12,414 nt of DNA from ANME-2 cluster archaeon (lineage in GTDB: Archaea > Halobacteriota > Methanosarcinia > Methanosarcinales > Methanocomedenaceae): positions 1 through 12,414 of the forward strand of contig JAMJFQ010000050.1 of NCBI GenBank assembly GCA_023544605.1. The letters are read 5' to 3'. The notes beneath the pieces were generated by a model. That model had not been told where the DNA came from, searched no databases, and saw only the letters and a program-made list of their open reading frames with translations. The translations under genes and the position numbers were made by a program. The first letter of the stretch is position 1; every line of letters begins with the position of its first letter. Positions 7,512 to 12,414 of this stretch are shown here, piece after piece.

Positions 7512-7659
7512 ACTTATTTGCCAGTTTTTCGACTACATCCAGGGGTAGTGCTTTGGCAAGATTCAGTTTTGTCACGCAGCGTGTTGGAATGTCCCTTTTC
7601 TTTGCTTCTTCTCTCAGTGCTTTTGCATCAATCTTCTTTACCATCTCTTCAATTTCCAT
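7510..7659 (-). CDS. Small 49-aa protein downstream of mfnD
   Basis: I do not recognise this protein. It reads MEIEEMVKKIDAKALREEAK, then KRDIPTRCVTKLNLAKALPL, then DVVEKLANK, and is rich in Lys and Glu with two predicted amphipathic helices around a short Pro-Thr-Arg-Cys turn. The case for a real gene is the ribosome binding site: GGAGGTG at 7668-7674 lies eight bases before the ATG, one of the best in the window. It starts 45 bp after the end of the mfnD-like gene on the same strand, so co-transcription is likely. There is no signal peptide, no membrane segment and only one Cys. It converges with the UbiV-like gene with 14 bp between the stops. It could be a small regulator or protein partner, but nothing in the sequence fixes a function. 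Confidence 0.7.
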   Translation of the reverse strand: MEIEEMVKKIDAKALREEAKKRDIPTRCVTKLNLAKALPLDVVEKLANK

Positions 7660-7704
7660 GTAATTAACACCTCCATTTTATCACAGGTTCATTGATTTCA
7701 ATAT

Positions 7705-8637
7705 CTAATCAATGTTACCATGTCCCAGGTCTGCCTTGGTAAAACTGAATTCGCCTGTTATCCCCACACTCTCTGGCAGTTCCCCGAAAGCGGCACCCAA
7801 TAACAGCTCACCCAGTCTTGCATCCATTACCTTCTCTATGCCGATGATGGAAGTGGTCGGCCTGGGATTCACATCTATGACCCAGGGCTCATCAGCAAGC
7901 ACAATGTCCACGCCCACGTACCCCCTGCACCCCAGCACCCGGGCAGTGCTAATGGCAGTCCCGAACACCTCATGATTCCTGCCGCAATCGATACCCACCG
8001 TGCCGCCATCGTACATTATATCACTCCCTATCGTGACATTCTGCTCGTTCACAGTAAGCGGCAGGGCAGTATCCCCCACTACCACACTGGCGCTCAGGTG
8101 CCGTCCTTCGATAAACCTTGTAGCCACAAAACCATCAGGTATCATGGTAGCGCAGGAATACCTGGTCAGGGTGGTATCTTCCGAAGCACATCCCCACCTG
8201 GGCTTGAGCACCACTTTGTCACCCAGTGAAAACACATTCTGCGCGCCGGATATGATAGTATCAGGAACCTTTATCCCTTCCTTATCCAGTATCCTGGTAC
8301 ATTCCAGTTTATCTGCACACACCCTTACCGAACCTGAAGGACATCCCAGATTTACCGTGTTCTCTTCCACCAGTTCGGTAAGGTCTCCCAGCAGTTCATC
8401 GGGCGCCACCACCAGGCCGGCATCGCATTGACTGGAGAGTTGTTCTACTGTCTGTTCAAAATTGTCGGTCTTAACTGCGGTCCCTGAATGCAATACGGTG
8501 CCGCAGGTGGGGTACAGTACCCTGTGCCCTGAGGCGGTGAAACTCCTGACGAGGACGTCCAGCATGGCCCTGCCTTCCAGGAGTATGGTGCCGCCCTCGC
8601 CAGCGCCCACTGCGTACTCTGCCACCATTATGTCCAT
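7705..8637 (-). CDS. mfnD: ATP-grasp ligase, probable tyramine--L-glutamate ligase (methanofuran synthesis)
   Basis: A 310-aa ATP-grasp enzyme of the COG1821 type. In methanogens the characterised member MfnD joins tyramine to the gamma-carboxyl of glutamate to build the methanofuran tail. Visible are MVAEYAVGAGEGGT (4-17), CADKLECTRILDKEGIKVPD (107-126), the ATP-binding KVVLKPRWGCASEDTTL (141-157), FIEGRHLSASVVV (175-187), and GYVGVDIVLADEPWVIDVNP (239-258) followed by Arg-Pro. The Asp and Asn in the last segment are the metal ligands. I prefer the ATG at 8637 because family members begin only a few residues before the EYA motif; ATG 8664 and TTG 8676 are also open. None has a ribosome binding site, so the mRNA is probably leaderless. 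It ends with TAG. PylC is also ATP-grasp, but this protein is shorter and its N-terminus fits COG1821 better. Confidence 0.78.
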   Translation of the reverse strand: MDIMVAEYAVGAGEGGTILLEGRAMLDVLVRSFTASGHRVLYPTCGTVLHSGTAVKTDNFEQTVEQLSSQCDAGLVVAPDELLGDLTELVEENTVNLGCPSGSVRVCADKLECTRILDKEGIKVPDTIISGAQNVFSLGDKVVLKPRWGCASEDTTLTRYSCATMIPDGFVATRFIEGRHLSASVVVGDTALPLTVNEQNVTIGSDIMYDGGTVGIDCGRNHEVFGTAISTARVLGCRGYVGVDIVLADEPWVIDVNPRPTTSIIGIEKVMDARLGELLLGAAFGELPESVGITGEFSFTKADLGHGNID

Positions 8638-8659
8638 GGGAGAATAACAAGTCTTATTC

Positions 8660-8671
8660 AACATTAATGTT
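8660..8671. promoter_or_regulatory. Perfect 12-bp palindrome between mfnD and surE
   Basis: AACATTAATGTT is a perfect palindrome. Its centre is about 28 bp from the ATG of surE (8693) and about 28 bp from the preferred ATG of mfnD (8637). That is the usual distance between an archaeal TATA element and the start of a leaderless transcript in either direction. It could be a shared bidirectional promoter element or a regulator site. The function is inferred from geometry only. Confidence 0.4.
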
Positions 8672-8692
8672 ATCAAATACCGTCAGGATAAC

Positions 8693-9484
8693 ATGATAAA
8701 AAAGATACTTGTGACCAATGACGACGGTGTCTATGCTGCCGGTATTAAAGCGGCATACCAGTGTGCTAAGGACCTGGGCAATGTGACCGTCGTGGCACCG
8801 TCAATACAAAAAAGCGGTGTGGGGCGCAGCATTTCAATTTTTGAACCACTCAGGATAAACCAGGCAGGAGTGGACGGCATGCAGGCTTATGCCGTGGGGG
8901 GTACCCCCACCGATTCGGTGATACTGGGCATATTTTCGATATTGAAAGCTTTGCCTGACCTGGTGATATCAGGCTTCAACATTGGCGAGAACATTAGTAC
9001 CGACAGTGTGACCACTTCAGGCACCATCGGTGCGGCAATGGAGGCAGCCAGTTACGGCATTCCTGCCATTGCAGCATCCATACAGGTACTGGACGAGGGC
9101 GATAAGTTCGATGACCTGCGCGCCTATGAATATGATTTTCAGGTGGGCATCCAGGTCGTGAACCGCATCTCCAGGAAGGTACTTGAGGCTGGGTTGCCCC
9201 CTGGCGTAGACCTGCTGAATGTCAATATACCAAGGCATGCGGCCCCTGATACTGAGATTGAGGTGACCAGGCTTGCCCGCAAAATATTCAGGACATCGGT
9301 ACAGGAACGACACGACCCCAGGGGCCGGCCATATTATTGGATCGACGGTGACCTGATACATGACGATGAGGACGGCACAGATGTCCATGCGGTCATGAAG
9401 TGCGGGCATATTTCGGTGACACCTATAACACTTGACTCCACAGCGCCCGTAGATTTCAGTAAACTGGAACAACTTTTTGAGTGA
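8693..9484 (+). CDS. surE: 5'/3'-nucleotidase SurE
   Basis: A 263-aa SurE family phosphatase, which removes phosphate from nucleoside 5'- and 3'-monophosphates and needs a divalent metal. The metal site is intact: D10 and D11 in ILVTNDDGVYAAG, S41 in APSIQKSGVGRSIS, and N96 in VISGFNIGENIS. GGTPTDSVILG (69-79) and TSGTIGAAMEAASYGIPAIA (108-127) are further family signatures. The length is normal. The ATG has only a modest AGGAT upstream, consistent with a leaderless or short-leader transcript from the palindrome region shared with mfnD. Its TGA overlaps the GTG start of the following MFS gene by 4 nt, so the two are co-translated. Confidence 0.96.
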   Translation: MIKKILVTNDDGVYAAGIKAAYQCAKDLGNVTVVAPSIQKSGVGRSISIFEPLRINQAGVDGMQAYAVGGTPTDSVILGIFSILKALPDLVISGFNIGENISTDSVTTSGTIGAAMEAASYGIPAIAASIQVLDEGDKFDDLRAYEYDFQVGIQVVNRISRKVLEAGLPPGVDLLNVNIPRHAAPDTEIEVTRLARKIFRTSVQERHDPRGRPYYWIDGDLIHDDEDGTDVHAVMKCGHISVTPITLDSTAPVDFSKLEQLFE

Positions 9485-10632
9485 CCACAATGAACCTTGA
9501 AGAAAAACCATACGCTCATTTGCTAGACCGCATAATGCTTTATGTATCGGTATTTGTCATAATGGGATTGTCTGATGCAGCCATCCCCATCCTACCAGAA
9601 CTCTCTAACAGTGAACTGCTGTCCAACGGTGCTGCATCCAGCCTGATATTTTCAACCTACTTCATCGGGGCTTTGTTGACCATGCTGATATTTGGTGTAA
9701 TGTCAGATGCATATGGCCACAGGCTGTTCATCATCATAGGCATATTCCTTTCCCTGCTTTCCGGCATTGTAATCATTGTTTCAGATAATATATGGGTGAT
9801 CGTGGCCGCTCGTTTTGTGGAAGGGGTCGGTTGTGGAGCATTCTTCCCAGCAGCTTTTGCTATGTTATCCCGATTCGAGAAGCGTGGTAAGTATTTCGGC
9901 GAGTTCAATTCACTCCTTAACCTGGGACTGGCTGCCGGGATGGGGTTTGCAGGGATATTGGTGGCAACAGGCACAAAAAATGGCCTGATACTATTTGAAG
10001 GGTTGATGGTCCCGGTCTTCATGATATCTTTAATGGTCCTGGTGAATAACGGCCGGGGTGATCCGGTGTCAAGCAAGGACGAGATACTTTCTGTGCTTTT
10101 CAAGTCCAGGAAGTTGTTTGTACATACCGAATATTTTCAGATATGGTTGCTATCTTTCGTGTTGTTCGGAAGCAGCGGGGTACTCATAGCCCTATACCCT
10201 GATTTCAGTATAGGATTCCTCGATAAAGGTGCACTGGGTATGTATCTTGCCAGTGTATACCTGGGCGCCATGGTCACATCACTGTTGGCAGGAAGGCTGC
10301 TTATTCGTAGGGATAACCTTGTCAGGGTAGGTCTGGCAATAACCGGTGTGGGTGCACTGGCAGCGGTGTTCGATCCCCTTGGCCTGACACTGATGGGCGC
10401 CGGGTCAGGACTGGGATTGGTAGGTCTGGTCACAGGTGTATCCCACCTGGACATTGAAAAGGGACTGGCTATGGGGATATTTAATACCTGTACCTATGCA
10501 GGGCTTGGCATGGTTCCATTGATAAGCGGACTTATGCTTTCTACAATGGGGTATAATGGGGTTTTCATGCTAAATGTTGTATTGCTCATTGGCATGGCAT
10601 TTTTGCCAATGGGTGCCCTGAAAAAAGATTAA
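9481..10632 (+). CDS. MFS transporter
   Basis: A 383-aa major facilitator with about 12 hydrophobic segments. The first helix (about 18-36) is followed by SDAAIPILPEL, then motif A GVMSDAYGHRLFI (72-84), and ARFVEGVGCGAFFPAAFAML in helices 4-5. The second half lacks a strong motif A copy (GRLLIRRDNL instead). The GTG start overlaps the surE stop in a GTGA; an ATG three codons on (9490) is an alternative start. It is not close to the other MFS protein in this window (3006-4217), which belongs to a different subgroup. Being coupled to surE hints at nucleoside or phosphate metabolite traffic, but the substrate is unknown. Confidence 0.9.
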   Translation: MTTMNLEEKPYAHLLDRIMLYVSVFVIMGLSDAAIPILPELSNSELLSNGAASSLIFSTYFIGALLTMLIFGVMSDAYGHRLFIIIGIFLSLLSGIVIIVSDNIWVIVAARFVEGVGCGAFFPAAFAMLSRFEKRGKYFGEFNSLLNLGLAAGMGFAGILVATGTKNGLILFEGLMVPVFMISLMVLVNNGRGDPVSSKDEILSVLFKSRKLFVHTEYFQIWLLSFVLFGSSGVLIALYPDFSIGFLDKGALGMYLASVYLGAMVTSLLAGRLLIRRDNLVRVGLAITGVGALAAVFDPLGLTLMGAGSGLGLVGLVTGVSHLDIEKGLAMGIFNTCTYAGLGMVPLISGLMLSTMGYNGVFMLNVVLLIGMAFLPMGALKKD

Positions 10633-10667
10633 AAAAAATAAAAAAAGAGGAATGCTCAGAAACTGAG
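10633..10667 (-). terminator. Terminator of the lipoprotein operon
   Basis: On the minus strand, the dyad CTCAG-AAA-CTGAG (10655-10667, overlapping the lipoprotein stop) is followed by T7 (10640-10646) and then by T8 (10631-10638). This is a strong oligo-T end for the minus-strand operon. It abuts the stop of the convergent MFS gene and gives no T tract on the plus strand. Confidence 0.6.
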
Positions 10668-10916
10668 ATCCTCAAGTTCGGTAAAACTGATATCCTGCAT
10701 TCCTTCCAGATCTGCCAGCAGTGTATCCAGTTCAGCCCCATCTGATTCGATCGTCGACATCTCACCGTCCATTACCTCCCCGGTGGCAGCAGGCGTTGCT
10801 GTCGGAGTGGTCGAGGTTGTGTCAACACCGGATGTATCTTCCTTTGGTGCAGTACAGCCGGACATCGCAAGGCCCGTTACCAGTACAGCCAGTACCATAA
10901 TGTTCAACAATTTCAT
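10656..10916 (-). CDS. Small secreted lipoprotein
   Basis: An 86-aa protein. The first 20 residues (MKLLNIMVLAVLVTGLAMSG) are a signal peptide ending at C21, a lipobox-like MSGC, so it should be lipid-anchored outside the cytoplasmic membrane. A Thr/Pro/Ala-rich linker (about 28-45, TTSTTPTATPAATG) leads to a short acidic tail with a Leu-rich pattern (ELDTLLADLEGMQDISFTEL). The start overlaps the preceding gene's stop in ATGA, with GAGG a few bases upstream, so it is co-translated with the coiled-coil/beta-repeat protein and probably works with it in the envelope. I do not know a function; the tail may be a docking segment. Confidence 0.82.
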   Translation of the reverse strand: MKLLNIMVLAVLVTGLAMSGCTAPKEDTSGVDTTSTTPTATPAATGEVMDGEMSTIESDGAELDTLLADLEGMQDISFTELEDLSF

Positions 10917-11659
10917 GCTTCATCCTCTCCACTAATAGGTGACCAATCGCCTTCTACGGTTTGCCCGCTATCAGGTATTACCGTGTAGGTGCCGTGGCCC
11001 CGGAGTACTGCGCTGCCTGAACCTTCGGCAGTAAGTTCAATGTCATCACCATTTATGGTCACTGTGATACTACCGCCGCTGATAGTGGCTGTGCCGTCAA
11101 ATCCACTGTATTTTACCGTACCGTCACTCATTTCCGTTTTGGTGCCATTACCGGTCACTTCTATTTGAGCATTACCGTCATAGTCTGCAATGGTCAGTAC
11201 ACCGCTTTTGGCGCTTAACTCGATGTCAATATCACCAGATAAGGTTGCCTTTCCATTACCTGAAGCCGTAAGGGTGCCAGAACCTCTCAGGTCAACTGAG
11301 CCGGGTCTGTGTTCCTTGAGTTCGACAAATATCTCTCTTAATATGGAATTTGCCTCCCTGAGTGCCTGGTTTGTTTCCTTGATCTGTACATTTGCTTCTG
11401 CTAAGATTTTTTTTGCATCTTCGGCATCAATAAATTGTCCTGCGTCATCGAACCCTGAGTGTACAGCGAACAGTTCATTAGCAATTTCATAACTATCTTG
11501 GGCTTGTGCCCTTGCTTCATTGTACTCATCAAGCAGTTTTTCAAGTTTAGCTGTATCCTCACCGGCTGCTTCCAGTCTATTAATCTCATCCTGAATGCGA
11601 TAAGCAATGGATTCGCTGCGCTCAAGGAAAGCATCTACCCTGTTATTCACTGTACCCAT
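10913..11659 (-). CDS. Coiled-coil plus beta-repeat protein, C-terminal part (downstream of in-frame TAG)
   Basis: This 248-codon frame begins at an ATG with AAGGT about eight bases upstream. It is probably the second half of one larger secreted protein, because it lies in the same frame as the 146-codon frame upstream and only a TAG and 17 open codons separate them. Residues 1-117 are helical, with a charged coiled coil (RIQDEINRLE, AAGEDTAKLEKLLDEYNEAR). Residues about 121-228 are short beta strands rich in Gly, Thr and Ser, with related turns GSGTLTASGNGKATLSG (126-142) and GSGSAVLRGHGTYTV (213-227), likely a beta-sandwich or beta-helix. On its own it lacks a signal peptide, so independent translation would leave an envelope-type domain in the cytoplasm. 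No enzyme motif is visible. The family is uncharacterised as far as I know. Confidence 0.8.
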   Translation of the reverse strand: MGTVNNRVDAFLERSESIAYRIQDEINRLEAAGEDTAKLEKLLDEYNEARAQAQDSYEIANELFAVHSGFDDAGQFIDAEDAKKILAEANVQIKETNQALREANSILREIFVELKEHRPGSVDLRGSGTLTASGNGKATLSGDIDIELSAKSGVLTIADYDGNAQIEVTGNGTKTEMSDGTVKYSGFDGTATISGGSITVTINGDDIELTAEGSGSAVLRGHGTYTVIPDSGQTVEGDWSPISGEDEA

Positions 11660-11710
11660 TATGAAATACCTTGATTCCAGGTGGACATGCTGCCATATGT
11701 TCCTTATTTC

Positions 11711-11713
11711 CTA
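11711..11713 (-). other. In-frame amber codon (TAG): candidate recoding site or nonsense mutation
   Basis: The TAG ends the 146-codon frame, but the same frame continues open through Glu-Ile-Arg-Asn-Ile-Trp-Gln-His-Val-His to the ATG at 11659 and on for 248 codons. The linker looks like natural helix sequence continuing both sides. Read through, the product would be 412 residues from the ATG at 12151. TAG differs by one base from Lys (AAG) and Gln (CAG) codons. Confidence 0.75.
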
Positions 11714-12151
11714 GATTACAGCCTGGAAATCTTCCCTTGTTTCGGCAGCGGCAACATCATCTCTCAAGTCTTCAAGGTCATCAATGTATCCCTGTACGTT
11801 TTCAGATGCAGTAAATGGTGCATAGCCATTTTCTTCGGCTATCTCTGCCCGTATCTTGAGCGATTCAAGTCGTCTCATAGTATAGTCAATGGTATGGTTG
11901 AGATAGTCTTTGGTGGATTGTTTTAATGTAACGATGTTTTCCCTGGACCTTACATCATTGAATCTATCTTTTGCATCCAGGAATGATTCCCTTGAATCCT
12001 GGTAGGTCTTCTTAGCGTCTTCTACCCTGTTAGTATATGTCTGGTATTTATCCTGTGCAACCTGATACGAATCCCGTGGGGTTTCGGCATAGGCCATTGC
12101 TGGGACGAACATCACCAGTTCCAGCATCAATGTTGCGAACATTGCAAACAT
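11711..12151 (-). CDS. Secreted coiled-coil protein, N-terminal part (ends at in-frame TAG)
   Basis: This 146-codon frame holds a signal peptide (hydrophobic FATLMLELVMFVPAMAYA, likely cleavage after residue 22, AYA-ETP) and then a charged, helical region with coiled-coil character (DKYQTYTNRVEDAKKTYQDS; LKIRAEIAEENGY). From ATG 12151 the signal peptide lacks a positive n-region and there is no ribosome binding site. The frame is open 17 codons further upstream. Starting at ATA 12187 would add KEKSKRSRKNP, an ideal n-region, and an AAGGAGG lies five bases before that ATA. So the true start is probably the ATA, or the ATA is a mutated ATG. It ends at the TAG discussed separately and is best read as the first half of an extracytoplasmic protein completed by the 10913-11659 frame. 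Confidence 0.78.
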   Translation of the reverse strand: MFAMFATLMLELVMFVPAMAYAETPRDSYQVAQDKYQTYTNRVEDAKKTYQDSRESFLDAKDRFNDVRSRENIVTLKQSTKDYLNHTIDYTMRRLESLKIRAEIAEENGYAPFTASENVQGYIDDLEDLRDDVAAAETREDFQAVI

Positions 12152-12192
12152 TGGGTTTTTTCTTGATCTCTTACTTTTTTCCTTTATAGTTT

Positions 12193-12199
12193 CCTCCTT
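12193..12199 (-). promoter_or_regulatory. Strong ribosome binding site (AAGGAGG) without a standard start codon
   Basis: AAGGAGG on the minus strand matches the archaeal 16S anti-Shine-Dalgarno core. Five bases later comes ATA (12185-12187), in frame with the secreted protein. The first ATG in frame (12151) is 41 bases away, and no GTG or TTG lies between. The site therefore decides for an ATA start or a lost ATG. Confidence 0.6.
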
Positions 12200-12207
12200 G
12201 AATTAAG

Positions 12208-12224
12208 GAAGTCTGTCTGACTTC
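12208..12224. repeat. Short dyad GAAGTC-TGTCT-GACTTC in the leader
   Basis: Perfect 6-bp inverted repeat with a 5-base loop, about 10 bp upstream of the AAGGAGG of the secreted-protein gene. It could be an operator or an mRNA hairpin affecting translation; it is short enough to be chance. Confidence 0.4.
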
Positions 12225-12240
12225 TCTAAGCGACACCCAT

Positions 12241-12380
12241 GATATGAGATTGTCGGAAAAGTACCAAAATTGAAACATTGAATGATATCCAACTCAGTAA
12301 ATCGCTATGCATTGCCACATTAAAATTTCAGGTAGGGTTGAAATACCTCGAAATATCGACTTTTCCGACAGTCTCGATAT
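12241..12380. repeat. 5-bp target-site duplication (GATAT) around the MITE-like element
   Basis: GATAT occurs immediately outside both ends of the inverted-repeat element, at 12241-12245 and 12376-12380. This is what a transposition event with a 5-bp staggered cut leaves behind. Confidence 0.6.
12246..12375. mobile_element. MITE-like element, 130 bp, with 17-bp terminal inverted repeats
   Basis: The left end GAGATTGTCGGAAAAGT (12246-12262) and the right end ACTTTTCCGACAGTCTC (12359-12375) are inverted repeats matching at 16 of 17 positions. The 96-bp interior is A/T-rich, with no open frame worth noting and no transposase. The flanking 5-bp duplication GATAT supports insertion by transposition. 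It is most simply a non-autonomous derivative of an insertion sequence elsewhere in the genome; I do not assign the IS family. It sits 46 bp upstream of the ribosome binding site of the secreted-protein operon, where the native promoter would be expected. Confidence 0.65.
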
Positions 12381-12414
12381 AACCCAATAAGACAATTCCA
12401 AAATTTCCTTTCTG

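Noticed and set aside
7705..8637. The ATP-grasp gene as pylC, which would support pyrrolysine synthesis
   Set aside because: Its length, its N-terminus around EYAVGAGEGGT and the DVNPRP end fit COG1821/MfnD better, and no other pyl gene is nearby.
12208..12380. A CRISPR array or larger repeat cluster at the right end
   Set aside because: Only one inverted pair and one short dyad are present; there are no regularly spaced direct repeats.

Overview
The window looks like a piece of a methanogen-clade euryarchaeal chromosome (Methanosarcinales-like or a related anaerobic methane/alkane oxidiser). The indications are an ATP-grasp ligase of the methanofuran-pathway MfnD type, a short archaeal-type PRPP synthetase, GTG/TTG starts with GGAGG-type ribosome binding sites, oligo-T transcript ends, and a secreted coiled-coil/beta-repeat protein of a kind I associate with Methanosarcinales-type genomes. 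The taxonomic call is inference; there is no rRNA gene or other decisive marker here. By eye, GC content is moderate and no block of clearly foreign composition stands out.

Layout, left to right. (1) Positions 1-1224, minus strand: a nucleotide-sugar pair, with a sugar-phosphate nucleotidyltransferase followed by the N-terminus of an NAD-dependent sugar epimerase/dehydratase cut by the window edge. (2) 1396-2996, plus strand: an unrecognised 381-aa helical protein and a RimI-like acetyltransferase. (3) 3006-4217, minus: an MFS transporter, convergent with the acetyltransferase. (4) 4218-4830: a gene-poor stretch of about 600 bp holding a 23-bp direct repeat and a truncated C-terminal remnant that looks like a radical SAM protein. 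(5) 4831-7495, plus: an operon of prs and two adjacent U32-family proteins. Their cysteine spacing matches the Fe-S proteins UbiU and UbiV. The operon ends at a T8 tract. (6) 7510-8637, minus: mfnD and, downstream of it, a 49-codon gene with an excellent ribosome binding site. (7) 8693-10632, plus: surE and a second MFS transporter, overlapping by 4 nt; surE is divergent from mfnD across a 12-bp palindrome. (8) 10656-12187, minus: an envelope operon of a secreted coiled-coil plus beta-repeat protein and a small lipoprotein. (9) 12246-12375: a 130-bp MITE-like element with 17-bp terminal inverted repeats and a 5-bp target duplication, just upstream of that operon.

The most interesting locus is the last one. 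The secreted protein's frame is interrupted by a single in-frame TAG, with an open, coding-looking bridge of 17 codons linking the two halves. Its best-placed start codon is ATA, five bases after a perfect AAGGAGG, and the MITE lies where its promoter would be expected. This is either amber read-through (pyrrolysine being the obvious candidate in this clade) or an early stage of gene decay. Four of 13 gene ends in the window use TAG, which favours decay or an ordinary nonsense mutation, but the sequence alone does not settle it. The second notable point is a UbiU/UbiV-like pair in an archaeon that would not be expected to make ubiquinone.
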